From Candidatus Kaiserbacteria bacterium (lineage in GTDB: Bacteria > Patescibacteriota > Minisyncoccia > Phycocordibacterales > UBA2100), in the NCBI GenBank assembly GCA_016217975.1, contig JACRFH010000053.1:1-35785 (forward strand): a stretch of DNA of 35,785 nt. The letters run 5' to 3'. Both the position numbers and the translations under genes were made by a program. The notes beneath the pieces are model-generated. The model did no database searches. It was not told the origin of the DNA and saw nothing but the letters and a program-made list of their open reading frames with translations. Shown here one piece after another: positions 1 to 7,437 of this stretch; position 1 is the first letter of the stretch, and each line of letters starts with the position of its first letter.

Positions 1-105
1 ATGAATCCGGCGACGATGAAAAGCCAGATTGACCGACTCACCAAACAAGTCCATGATATCCAGAGGCGATACGGGAACCCCAAGAAATTATCAAAATCCG
101 CCTGA
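1..105 (+). CDS. Short or truncated ORF at window edge
   Basis: The first base begins an open frame of 34 codons ending in TGA at 103-105. The product is basic and helical (many K, R and Q), with no recognisable domain. The window starts here, so this could be the C-terminal end of a longer gene rather than a complete one; the ATG at base 1 may be coincidental. It converges on the pilin-like gene, with 15 bases between the stops. No function can be given. Confidence 0.3.
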   Translation: MNPATMKSQIDRLTKQVHDIQRRYGNPKKLSKSA

Positions 106-120
106 GATTCTTGGTGCCCT

Positions 121-579
121 TTAATTACTAGCTACTCCGTGCCCTGCTCCCGGCGTGAGACCGGTGATCGTTAGGCTCAATATGCGTGGATCGATTTGAT
201 GCAAGATGAGCCACACTGCGATCAAAATCAGAAGTCCAATTATTGCATTTCTGAACACCTCTTTTGCATCCGACTTTTTGCTCCACATATCCTCGCTTCC
301 CATGTAGAGATAGCCTGCGTAGGCAATGCGAAACATTGCCAATACCGCGCCGAGGCGAATCGCGGCTTGGAATGCAAAGTTGAGCATCTCCGGAAGAGAG
401 CCGCTGCAGAAGAGATTTGAGAGCGGATCGCCACCACAGTTTGCGCCCGATGTGGTTTGCGCGGGCGCGATGCTGGTGCTTGCCTGCGCATGTGCAGAGT
501 TTTGCGGAATCAAGAAGAACGAAAACAACATCAGCACTAGCATCATGTTCAGACAAGTTGAGGCAAGATGTTTTGTCAT
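121..579 (-). CDS. VirB2/TrbC-like pilin-type membrane protein
   Basis: A 152-residue protein. It has an N-terminal signal peptide (hydrophobic residues about 10-28, cleavage plausible after AHA) and two further membrane segments (about 68-92, and 110-128 containing IIGLLILIAVWLILH), joined by a short polar loop with charged residues (EDMWSKKSDAKEVFRN). This is the usual architecture of the VirB2/TrbC pilin-like proteins at the end of type IV secretion-like clusters in Patescibacteria. It is the last gene of the minus-strand cluster and starts 4 bases after the stop of the beta-propeller-like gene. A TAGAAT hexamer lies 6 nt before the ATG, so it may also have its own leaderless promoter. Signal-peptide and membrane topology are seen; the family assignment is inferred from topology and context. 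Confidence 0.7.
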   Translation of the reverse strand: MTKHLASTCLNMMLVLMLFSFFLIPQNSAHAQASTSIAPAQTTSGANCGGDPLSNLFCSGSLPEMLNFAFQAAIRLGAVLAMFRIAYAGYLYMGSEDMWSKKSDAKEVFRNAIIGLLILIAVWLILHQIDPRILSLTITGLTPGAGHGVASN

Positions 580-583
580 ACCA

Positions 584-1960
584 TCATTCTACTATCCGCA
601 GCATCCACAGCGATTTGTCTCTGTTGTCGAGGTAGACGATATAGCGGCCCGATGGGTCAATTGCCGGAGAGATCGCATCGGCTTGTTGCGCGCTATCGTT
701 CGCCGCAAAAAGCTTCTTTGCACTGCCCGCGCCCGCATCAATGCTCCACCACACGTCGCGCGTATGTACACTCCCGCGGTACCACGCGCCAAGATACCCC
801 GGCCCCGGGTCGCTTATCGGGACTGCGCAGTAGGCTATTCCTTTTGCTGAACCCCAGGCGCACTTGTCGGCTGTCGTTTTGATCGAAAGCTCCACGGGTG
901 ACGCTCCAGCGCTCGCGATCGCAAAAAGTCCGAGACTGTTTTCCGAAGTGCCATACAGAAGCGCAGTTGAAGATGATTGTGGCAGTATGGTAAGGCCGGG
1001 CACGTCGCGCACGAGGGGCATTAACGTGCCGCCTTTCTTTATTTCATATGCATATCCCGAAATGAAATCCTCCGCACTCTCCGCGATAAACATCCGACCA
1101 TCGGGAAGAAGATACGGTCGCCAGGACCCGACATTGGATGAGAACACTTGTTTGGCCTTTGTGCCGTCCCATTGTGACACTTCGCCAAGGGTGCTCGTTC
1201 CCACCTCGGTCGCGAAGATACGACCCGTGGCCGGCTCAACTGAAAGCGCCCGTATGTTCTTTTCGCTCTGCACGAGGGAAAGCGAGTAGGTAGTGGACGT
1301 CGCAGCGCTTGACGTAGAGATTTTCCCCGAAAACGTCGTTGCATATCCTCCTTCAATCGCGCGGAAGATGGGCGCGCCCGTGCGGGAGAAATACGCCTCG
1401 TAAATCTTCGGGATGAGCTTGTTGGTCAGCCGGGAGACAGCTCCGGTCTCCGGGTCGGCAGCAAAGATGTACCCCGTAGCGCGTTCTGCGAAATATATGG
1501 AGAGTTTTCCAGAAGCGGTCACAAAACCGAATCCGGCGGTCGGCGTTTTCGCTATCTGCCACAATCGCGGGAGCTTCTTCACCGGCATCGTGCTTGTGGG
1601 CAGAGGCGCATTCACACCAAATGACGGCGCGGGACCAGAGGCATTTGATGATGTATCCGTAATGCCAGCATTTTTGCCGGTCATCCACGAGATAATGCCG
1701 GCAATGAACCCCCGTGACTTCGCGGGCGCCGATTTCTGCGTAGCAGGCGAGCTGCTCCCTGTCATCGAGTTTATGTTGGCGTAGGTGCTGCCGTTTATCG
1801 TCCCCTCCGGGGCGCTCGTGTTGTACCCGCGGGCGCTATCAGCCGCGGAAGTATTCTGCGTTTCTTTGCGCAGATACAAATACCAGCCCGCAAGAAGCCC
1901 AAGAATGAGGACAAGAATGACAAACGATGCGTAGATGCCGAGGGTGCGGAGTGTGCGCAT
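584..1960 (-). CDS. Membrane-anchored beta-propeller-like protein
   Basis: A 458-residue protein with one N-terminal membrane anchor (about 11-30), then a low-complexity Ser/Thr/Ala/Gly linker (to about 125). The rest is a repeated beta-rich region with TolB/WD40-like strand patterns, for example GAVSRLT, GRIFATEV and, near the end, SGRYIVYLDN. The anchored domain should face outside the cytoplasm. Its stop is 4 bases upstream of the pilin-like start, and it follows the Ig-like secreted protein by 4 bases, so the three are probably co-transcribed. Proteins of this shape are common in Patescibacteria secretion-like clusters, but the precise role is unknown. It might be an assembly factor or a surface-exposed part of the machine. 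Confidence 0.6.
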   Translation of the reverse strand: MRTLRTLGIYASFVILVLILGLLAGWYLYLRKETQNTSAADSARGYNTSAPEGTINGSTYANINSMTGSSSPATQKSAPAKSRGFIAGIISWMTGKNAGITDTSSNASGPAPSFGVNAPLPTSTMPVKKLPRLWQIAKTPTAGFGFVTASGKLSIYFAERATGYIFAADPETGAVSRLTNKLIPKIYEAYFSRTGAPIFRAIEGGYATTFSGKISTSSAATSTTYSLSLVQSEKNIRALSVEPATGRIFATEVGTSTLGEVSQWDGTKAKQVFSSNVGSWRPYLLPDGRMFIAESAEDFISGYAYEIKKGGTLMPLVRDVPGLTILPQSSSTALLYGTSENSLGLFAIASAGASPVELSIKTTADKCAWGSAKGIAYCAVPISDPGPGYLGAWYRGSVHTRDVWWSIDAGAGSAKKLFAANDSAQQADAISPAIDPSGRYIVYLDNRDKSLWMLRIVE

Positions 1961-1964
1961 ATTG

Positions 1965-3017
1965 TTAGGGCGTACCGAAGACGTCTGCGGCGGCTTTTGA
2001 TGATGAGAATTCTACGCTCCATTGTCCGAGGGCACCCAGAAAGAGGTTGTTCGCGTGCGAAAGGGAAAGCCCGATTTCCGCCACGCCGCCCCGGTCGGCG
2101 TTTACGGTGAGCTCGCTGGGCTGCGTTTTTGAAGATCCAATTGATTGACCGTTGACGCTCCAGGCATACCGCAAGAGCGGGTCATCGGCGTTTTTCGCCG
2201 TTGCGAAATACGGTATTGCGGCGAGCGTCATCCGCGTTTCCGCGACCCCACTGGTGCGGGGTATGGCTTTGTGGAAAAGAATGCCGAAGAGCGGATTATC
2301 CTCGTAGAGTACGACGATCGGCTCTCTCGACGGAATACTCACGCTTTTAGTTCCGGAGAAGGTGCCATCATCCGAGCGTGCGTCAAGAGAAAGGGTATCG
2401 GTCCCGAAAAGGGCCGGAGCAGGCACCGTTATCATCGAGCGTCCAGGACCCGAGACGGAGCCCATCGGCGCGCCATTTCTCTTCCATGAGTAAAAGATGG
2501 CGCTATCCGGGGTGAGCGAGCCATCCCCGCGCATGAACCGCACGAGCGCTTGCAGGTGGAGCATCGCTTCTGCCGATGGAATCACGCGACCGCGGTAGAA
2601 CGGCGGCACGAATGTGTCCGCGTCGAAGAGAATATCAATTTGCGGAGGGCTCACGACCGCGCTCTTTTGGGCTATTCCCCAATTCTGATCAACGGCACTC
2701 ACCGTGATCGCTATGGGAGTTCCCTTGGTGTCGATCGTAACGCTCGCTTCCGTCATCCCCTTGCCCTCGGCGATCGTCTTTTCCTCGATACTCCAGGTGA
2801 TCATGCTCTCTGCAAGCTCGAAGATCGGGCTTTCCGCGGTGAGATGAACCGTGTCTCCCGCGGCAGGTGAAAGCGGGCTCATCGTGATCGAGATTGCATT
2901 TTCGATATTGCGAAGCGTGAGCGAATCGTCAAGCGTCTGCGCATGCGACAGAGCTGGCACCAATGACACGCACAGCACAAACAAGATCACGCCGTATGAG
3001 CGCATAACGTGACTCAT
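1965..3017 (-). CDS. Secreted Ig-like domain protein of the T4SS-like cluster
   Basis: A 350-residue protein with a signal peptide (VILFVLCVSLVPALSHAQ, cleavage after SHA). Beta-rich Ig-like segments follow, with the signature SPLSPAAGDTVHLTAESP near residue 50 and later AWSVNGQSI-type strands. A second possible start is Met5 (3005), which gives a more conventional signal peptide; the first ATG has a GAGG motif 4 nt upstream, so the longer form is kept. It lies 21 bases after the VirB4-like ATPase and before the beta-propeller-like gene. Cell-surface or periplasm-like location is inferred from the signal peptide. There are no catalytic motifs. The last few residues contain Ala- and Ser-rich sequence without an anchor. 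Confidence 0.6.
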   Translation of the reverse strand: MSHVMRSYGVILFVLCVSLVPALSHAQTLDDSLTLRNIENAISITMSPLSPAAGDTVHLTAESPIFELAESMITWSIEEKTIAEGKGMTEASVTIDTKGTPIAITVSAVDQNWGIAQKSAVVSPPQIDILFDADTFVPPFYRGRVIPSAEAMLHLQALVRFMRGDGSLTPDSAIFYSWKRNGAPMGSVSGPGRSMITVPAPALFGTDTLSLDARSDDGTFSGTKSVSIPSREPIVVLYEDNPLFGILFHKAIPRTSGVAETRMTLAAIPYFATAKNADDPLLRYAWSVNGQSIGSSKTQPSELTVNADRGGVAEIGLSLSHANNLFLGALGQWSVEFSSSKAAADVFGTP

Positions 3018-3038
3018 TATACCTCGTGAATGAGACGA

Positions 3039-5018
3039 TCACGCGAGGGCTTGAGGTACGGCCGGTGGTGGTGCGGCGATCGGCGCAGGTTTGGGTGTGG
3101 GAGCAGGGACGGCGGGAGCATCGAGCTGTGCGCTTTTGAGGATAGACGCGGCTTCAGCCGTTTTTGCCGCAAGAGGAACGGTCGCGGCTTCGCGCGCGGC
3201 GTCTGCGGAATTCTCGAGCTCCTGTTTTGCTTTCTTGATCGCCAATATCTGCGAAGGGTCAGACGTGATGATCTGGTCTTCGGTATATGACGCGATGACT
3301 TTGATCGCGACGTGTTTCAAGCCCGCGAAGAATATCCCCTCTCCTACGTCCGATTCGAGAAGAAGATATTTCTCTTCGTCGGAGAGCTTGAAGGTCGATT
3401 GCACCAGGTCGACTGACGTCGGCGATTGGCGCAAGAGAAGTTGGATCGAAGAGTTGGTGATCATCGGGATGCCGTAGGGAGAGTTCAGGAAGTCGGAGAC
3501 GTCCTGCGTGATCGTCGAGATGCCGAGATAGTATTTGCGGCCACGTTTTGCTATAGAAAAAAGGAACGATGCAGTGTCTTCCGAGCGCATCATCCACCAC
3601 GCTTCGTCGATCACGAGCAGGCGTTTCTTGAGCTCTTTGCGCACGGTATTCCAGATGTGGTGCGTAATGATGTACATTGCCACCGGCTTCAAGTCGTCTT
3701 CCATGTCGCGCACGGAAAAGACCACGAGCTTTTTGTTCATGTCCACATTTGTCGGCCTGTTCATGAATCCACTCCACGTGCCCTTGGTGTATTTGGAGAG
3801 GCGCTGGACGAGGCTCTCGCTCCCCTCCATGCCAGAGAGCACCAGCTCGAAATCGGAGAGAAGCGGCGGCTCCACTTGGGCGAAATTCGCGTCGGAGGTG
3901 ATGTCTTTGAGAGCGTACGTTTCGGTTATTGCCTTGTCGATAACGGCGTCTTCTTCTGGCGTGAGGCCGCCGAGCATGATGCGGAAGAGGCCCACCAGCG
4001 TGATGATGTTGTTGCGCAATATATCGCCCGGATTTTCATCTTCGCGCGGGATTGCGAGGTCAAACGGATTGATGTGGTGCTCCGACGAGAGCGAGATGTT
4101 GAAGTAGCGTCCGCCTACCGTTTCCGCAAGATATTCATATTCGCGCTCAGGGTCGATGACGATCACTTCGGTGTCGAACATGAGGGAGCGTAAAATTTCG
4201 AGTTTGGTGGTGTAACTTTTTCCCGATCCGCTTTTCGCGAATGTGACCGAATTATAATTCTCCAAAGAAAATCGATCAAAAAGAATGAGCGACGAATTGT
4301 GCCGATTGATACCGTAGAGAATACCTTTGTCGGAGGTTAGGTCGAATGAGATGAATGGGAATATCGAGGAGAGCGGAGCGGAATTAAGCTTGGTATGCAC
4401 ATCAAGCTCGTCTGTGGCAAGAGGAAGCACACTTCTAAAACCTTGCTCTTGCTGAAAGAGCGCAGGTCGGATATAGACGAGTCGGCTCTCCAATATGGAG
4501 CGCACCTCCGTCTCCGTTTTGTCTATTTCCTCACGCGTTCCACCATATATGGTGAGGTAGAGACCGATATCGAAAATACGCTCCTGCGCTTGCTGCAGTG
4601 AATCGCGCAATTGTTCGAGATCCTGATACGCGGTGTCGAGCATCGGATCGCGGACCATGCCCTTGTTCTCGCGCGTCGTGATCTGGCTTTGAATCTCCGC
4701 GACTTTTTTCTGGAATTTGCGGAGCATTTCATTGGTGTCCAAGGGGTGTACGAAGATCGAGATATCGATCACCTTGTCCATGTTGATGATCGGCGCAAAC
4801 CACCCCGTGGTGAGAAATCGTGGATACGAGATGACGAAGAACGTGCGTGCAATGCGCTCGCCGAGATCGAGTTCGCGTGAGCTCACCTTGAGCGCATGTG
4901 GCGCAATGACGTCCTGCAGATCCAGAACGCCGGATTTGTATATCTCTTCGGGTAAGACCGGCAAGACCTTCGGGTCTTCGATCGTGTTTTTTGGTTTGAG
5001 GAAATCGAGAAGTGCCAT
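3039..5018 (-). CDS. VirB4/TraC-like ATPase of a type IV secretion-like system
   Basis: A 659-residue cytoplasmic ATPase that would power substrate or pilin movement. Walker A is SGSGKS at residues about 263-268. A conserved EVIVIDPEREY stretch lies near 284-294, and Walker B is LLVIDEAWW at about 467-475. The FGxS-type region before Walker A and the N-terminal CagE/TrbE/VirB-like domain (residues 30-240) are also present. The C-terminal 60 residues are Ala/Pro-rich and probably disordered. The start ATG has no Shine-Dalgarno site; an array of CTAGAAG heptamers begins 13 bases upstream of it. The preceding gene encodes a small TraC-like subunit, and PrgI follows that, the usual Patescibacteria order. 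No VirD4 coupling protein or relaxase is visible in the window. Confidence 0.9.
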   Translation of the reverse strand: MALLDFLKPKNTIEDPKVLPVLPEEIYKSGVLDLQDVIAPHALKVSSRELDLGERIARTFFVISYPRFLTTGWFAPIINMDKVIDISIFVHPLDTNEMLRKFQKKVAEIQSQITTRENKGMVRDPMLDTAYQDLEQLRDSLQQAQERIFDIGLYLTIYGGTREEIDKTETEVRSILESRLVYIRPALFQQEQGFRSVLPLATDELDVHTKLNSAPLSSIFPFISFDLTSDKGILYGINRHNSSLILFDRFSLENYNSVTFAKSGSGKSYTTKLEILRSLMFDTEVIVIDPEREYEYLAETVGGRYFNISLSSEHHINPFDLAIPREDENPGDILRNNIITLVGLFRIMLGGLTPEEDAVIDKAITETYALKDITSDANFAQVEPPLLSDFELVLSGMEGSESLVQRLSKYTKGTWSGFMNRPTNVDMNKKLVVFSVRDMEDDLKPVAMYIITHHIWNTVRKELKKRLLVIDEAWWMMRSEDTASFLFSIAKRGRKYYLGISTITQDVSDFLNSPYGIPMITNSSIQLLLRQSPTSVDLVQSTFKLSDEEKYLLLESDVGEGIFFAGLKHVAIKVIASYTEDQIITSDPSQILAIKKAKQELENSADAAREAATVPLAAKTAEAASILKSAQLDAPAVPAPTPKPAPIAAPPPAVPQALA

Positions 5019-5030
5019 AGAGAACAGTTT

Positions 5031-5053
5031 CTAGCTTCTAGCTTCTAGCTTCT
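5031..5053 (-). repeat. Heptamer array H1 (pair 1, left)
   Basis: Three exact CTAGCTT units on the plus strand, equal to CTAGAAG-type units on the minus strand. It lies 13 bases upstream of the VirB4-like ATG and is the inverted partner of H2, 30 bases away. Confidence 0.9.
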
Positions 5054-5083
5054 GAATAAGGGGCATGGTGTATTTGTATTTTA

Positions 5084-5113
5084 CTAGCACCTAGAAGCTA
5101 GCCGCTAGAAGCT
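5084..5113 (+). repeat. Heptamer array H2 (pair 1, right)
   Basis: Four units in phase: CTAGCAC, CTAGAAG, CTAGCCG, CTAGAAG. It supplies the TAG stop and the last residues of the TraC-like gene on the minus strand. Confidence 0.9.
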
Positions 5114-5772
5114 GCGTCTTGTAACGGCATCGGCTTACTATCCTCTCCCGGGTTAAACATCTTGTAGAGGAGCTCGACCGCTTCTTCGGTTCCCAGCTGC
5201 ACGGTGCGGACCCCTGTACGCACGAGCCCCTGTTGTACAATGCCGATCCTCTGCTCAAGCTGAGAGACTTGTTCCTCGAAGCTTTTATTGGCCGCCTCCG
5301 GATCCGTCTTTTTTCTTCCGAATGATGAGAGGATTGATGATGCGCTGGATCCCTTGGAGAGGACGACGGGCGAATATGGCACGACGACGAAGAAGTTTTT
5401 CGTCATGATGTTGGCCGCCTCGGTGAAGCTCTTGATGAATTCTACGTACTCGCGGATCTGCACGCGCATCAGCTCGTCCAGCTGCCCCTTATAGGCGGTT
5501 TCGAGCGTTGCCACATATGGTCGAATATCGAGCATGCGCGATTGTACGAAGATCTGCACCGAGAAATCAAGCGAGTTGAGAAAGTTTTGAAATTGGACGA
5601 TGAACGCAGTTTGTTCGTCTTCGGATTTGAGCGCGAAGTTGATGCTCGATGCCAGAAGAATCGCACGCAATGTCCCATCCTTGAGTCGTATCACGCCGTC
5701 GCGCACCTCGGAGACCGGGACGAAATCCTGGGTCGAGCGAGTCGTTGATCGTGGATTTAAGGCAGAAGGCAT
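5098..5772 (-). CDS. TraC-like small subunit of the secretion cluster
   Basis: A 224-residue soluble protein. It contains the motif GVIRLKDGTLRAILLASS near residues 27-44, then FQNFLNSLDFSVQIFVQSR and a long helical segment. This resembles the N-terminal non-ATPase part of TraC/VirB4 proteins, and no Walker motif is present. It sits between the PrgI-family gene and the VirB4-like ATPase, so a partner role at the base of the machine is likely. The last codons and the TAG stop are supplied by a heptamer array (5084-5113): the final residues ASSG are read from the repeat itself. The upstream side is bordered by another inverted pair of arrays (5781-5878). Confidence 0.65.
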   Translation of the reverse strand: MPSALNPRSTTRSTQDFVPVSEVRDGVIRLKDGTLRAILLASSINFALKSEDEQTAFIVQFQNFLNSLDFSVQIFVQSRMLDIRPYVATLETAYKGQLDELMRVQIREYVEFIKSFTEAANIMTKNFFVVVPYSPVVLSKGSSASSILSSFGRKKTDPEAANKSFEEQVSQLEQRIGIVQQGLVRTGVRTVQLGTEEAVELLYKMFNPGEDSKPMPLQDAASSG

Positions 5773-5780
5773 GTGAATAG

Positions 5781-5808
5781 AAATTAGCCACTAGGGTTTA
5801 GGGTATAG
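5781..5808 (-). repeat. Divergent heptamer array H3 (pair 2, left)
   Basis: Read on the minus strand: CTATACC, CTAAACC, CTAGTGG, CTAATTT. The words differ from the common CTAGAAG type but keep the CTA start and the 7-base period. Its inverted partner H4 uses the same words. Confidence 0.7.
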
Positions 5809-5836
5809 GAAGATACGGAATGCACACCGCATTATA

Positions 5837-5878
5837 CCAGTGGCTAGTGGCTATACCCTATTGGCTGCGCACTAGATG
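5837..5878 (+). repeat. Divergent heptamer array H4 (pair 2, right)
   Basis: Units: CCAGTGG, CTAGTGG, CTATACC, CTATTGG, CTGCGCA, CTAGATG. It shares CTAGTGG and CTATACC with H3 in inverse orientation. The last unit holds the TAG stop of the PrgI-family gene. Confidence 0.7.
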
Positions 5879-6357
5879 CGGGCTTCCCGCGCAGTCACGA
5901 GCCCGGAGAGCCTGTCGCGCGGCGCGCGCTCGGTATCCTCTATTGTCCCGGCAGCGATACGCTCCTGTATGTCGAGAGACCATGCGAGGTCGTGCAGCTT
6001 GCTATCTGAAAGCTTTGGCACGTAGACCTGCGCGGAATGCGGGGAGACTGTCCTCACGGCTTCAGCTTTCGCATGTTTCCGGGCATTATTCCAAAGATAC
6101 AATTTCCCGCGCAGAAAATAGTAGAATGCACTTTCGAGCCCAATGATAAATGGTCGGCCGTTGTATTGGAAGAACGCGAGCGCGACGGCGAGCCCGATGA
6201 AGGTAAGGATGAGTGGAAGCGCGAGATATAGCGGGAGCACGCGCCACAAAATGTACGCAGTCCCGAGCCCACCACCCATGTAGATGAATTGCTTGAAGGT
6301 AAGTGGACCGAAGATTTTGTCCTCCACTTCGATGAATTGAGGTACCTGAAATTGCAT
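5872..6357 (-). CDS. PrgI family membrane protein
   Basis: A 161-residue protein opening with the PrgI-family signature (MQFQVPQFIEVEDKIFGPLT) and two adjacent membrane segments (about 25-43 and 46-63). FQYNGRPFI and a basic C-terminal cytoplasmic tail follow. PrgI-family proteins accompany VirB4-like ATPases in Gram-positive and Patescibacteria type IV secretion-like loci, probably as VirB3-like inner-membrane partners. The TAG stop (5872-5874) falls in a CTAGATG unit of a degenerate heptamer array. The ATG lies about 4 bases from another array (6366-6396), so no Shine-Dalgarno site is present. Assignment is firm on sequence; the exact role is inferred. Confidence 0.85.
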   Translation of the reverse strand: MQFQVPQFIEVEDKIFGPLTFKQFIYMGGGLGTAYILWRVLPLYLALPLILTFIGLAVALAFFQYNGRPFIIGLESAFYYFLRGKLYLWNNARKHAKAEAVRTVSPHSAQVYVPKLSDSKLHDLAWSLDIQERIAAGTIEDTERAPRDRLSGLVTAREARI

Positions 6358-6365
6358 GCGAGCAG

Positions 6366-6396
6366 CTTCTAGCTGCGAGTTTCTAGCTTCTAGTAG
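6366..6396 (-). repeat. Heptamer array H5, left flank of the four-helix gene
   Basis: Minus-strand units: CTAGAAG, CTAGAAA, CTCGCAG, CTAGAAG. It lies between the PrgI start and the four-helix-bundle stop, and is inverted relative to H6. Confidence 0.85.
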
Positions 6397-6414
6397 ATTA
6401 AAAAGCCGAGGCTG

Positions 6415-6771
6415 TCAGCCGAGCTTGCTAATCATAGCACGTAACATTTTGCTCACCTCAACAAGAAGTGTATTGGCTTCATGAATCTGGGAACCATCTA
6501 CAAAACCAAGCTGATTACTTATTTCTATTTGGGTCTCTAGTTCAGCCGAAGATCCATATGCCATTCTTAGAAAGTGCGCAAAATCTTTTGCCGTGCCGCG
6601 ATTTCGTCCCTCGGAGATATTTGATGGTATTGATACCGCTGCCCGTCTCATTTGAGATGCTAAGCCGTATATCTCGCGTGACGGGAATTTTTCCGTAAGC
6701 ATATAAACTGCTTTTACCAAGCTCATTGCCCGTTGCCAAACAATCAGATCTTTGTGTGATTTTGCCTGCAT
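6415..6771 (-). CDS. Four-helix-bundle (S23) family protein
   Basis: A 118-residue protein with the S23/four-helix-bundle pattern: DLIVWQRAMSLVKAVYMLTE, then FPSREIYGLASQMRRAAVSIPSNISEG, FAHFLRMAYGSSAELETQ and a final helix. The family was first seen encoded in intervening sequences of 23S rRNA genes and is related in fold to Avd of diversity-generating retroelements; its molecular role is not settled. Here it interrupts the secretion cluster between the PrgI-family gene and the accessory protein. It is closely bracketed by inverted arrays of CTAGAAG heptamers (6366-6396 and 6774-6803). The ATG is only 2 bases from the right array, so there is no ribosome-binding site. This placement suggests an inserted unit. 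A later start, MSLVKAVY, would delete the first helix. Confidence 0.85.
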   Translation of the reverse strand: MQAKSHKDLIVWQRAMSLVKAVYMLTEKFPSREIYGLASQMRRAAVSIPSNISEGRNRGTAKDFAHFLRMAYGSSAELETQIEISNQLGFVDGSQIHEANTLLVEVSKMLRAMISKLG

Positions 6772-6773
6772 TT

Positions 6774-6803
6774 CTAGAAGCTAGCAGCTAAAAGCTAGAA
6801 GCT
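6774..6803 (+). repeat. Heptamer array H6, right flank of the four-helix gene
   Basis: Units: CTAGAAG, CTAGCAG, CTAAAAG, CTAGAAG. It begins 2 bases after the ATG of the four-helix-bundle gene and ends 4 bases before the stop of the accessory gene. Confidence 0.9.
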
Positions 6804-6807
6804 TTTA

Positions 6808-7434
6808 TTACAGGAGCTGTTCGCGGTAGGGATCTCCCTCTACCATTTTCCTCTCGTGGCTGGCTTGCCCCGCTGTGTACGAGGCCGACATTGGCGCACG
6901 GACTGCCTTTGTATCCGGTGCAGGCGCGGGAGGCGTGGCAGGCAAGACCGCGGGGGCTATCGGCGTAGAAGGTACCGTCGGTTTCTTGGGTTCGCTAGAA
7001 GCTAGAAGCTGTAAGCTAGAAGCTGGTTCAGTCGGTTTGCTCCCGAGTATTTGCGTGCGCGAGGCCTCGATGTCGCTCACTACTTTTGCTTCGGCTGCGG
7101 GATGATCCAGTTCCCTTTCCAATTCTTTCCGTATCGGCTCGAATATCTCCGCGTTGATATCAGTCGCCAATTTTGCAGCGTCTTCTGCAGTAATGCCGAC
7201 ACCTTCTCGAATATCTTCGGAAAATGTCTCGACCGCCTGAATTCCGAGAATAGTGAGCATCACTTCGTTCTCGAGCCGTTGCCACTGGTCGACATGAAGC
7301 TTATGTGTGCTCGCGAGCGCTCGTAACCGCTCGGAGATATCAGTGGAAATGATAGAGTCTTGAACTACTTTCGGTAGCGCCAGAAACCGCTCCTTGAGCA
7401 CCTTGTCGATATCTATTTGTTGGTCATCGGCCAT
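6808..7434 (-). CDS. Soluble accessory protein of the T4SS-like cluster
   Basis: A 208-residue protein without a signal peptide or membrane segment. Residues 1-115 are helical and acidic (DIDKVLKERFLALPKVV and VETFSEDIREGVGI). Residues 120-205 are Pro/Ala-rich and probably disordered. Proteins with this opening recur in Patescibacteria secretion clusters, but no function is known. It starts 3 bases after the stop of the VirB6/TrbL-like gene. A heptamer array (6995-7024) lies inside the frame and encodes about ten residues, LQLLASS among them, within the disordered part; the array keeps this frame free of stops. The C-terminal end has the polar sequence EGDPYREQLL, which is a candidate docking tail. 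Confidence 0.6.
   Translation of the reverse strand: MADDQQIDIDKVLKERFLALPKVVQDSIISTDISERLRALASTHKLHVDQWQRLENEVMLTILGIQAVETFSEDIREGVGITAEDAAKLATDINAEIFEPIRKELERELDHPAAEAKVVSDIEASRTQILGSKPTEPASSLQLLASSEPKKPTVPSTPIAPAVLPATPPAPAPDTKAVRAPMSASYTAGQASHERKMVEGDPYREQLL
6995..7024 (+). repeat. Heptamer array H7, inside the accessory gene
   Basis: Units: CTAGAAG, CTAGAAG, CTGTAAG, CTAGAAG. A lone copy with no inverted partner. In the minus-strand frame it is translated as part of a disordered region. Confidence 0.9.
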
Positions 7435-7437
7435 AAT

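Noticed and set aside
326-850. Long plus-strand frame opposite the cluster
   Set aside because: It is a shadow of the pilin-like and beta-propeller-like genes, with Arg/Cys-rich composition and no start signal.
5781-5808. Telomere-like TTTAGGG motif
   Set aside because: One occurrence inside a degenerate heptamer array; the likeness to plant telomere repeats is coincidental.
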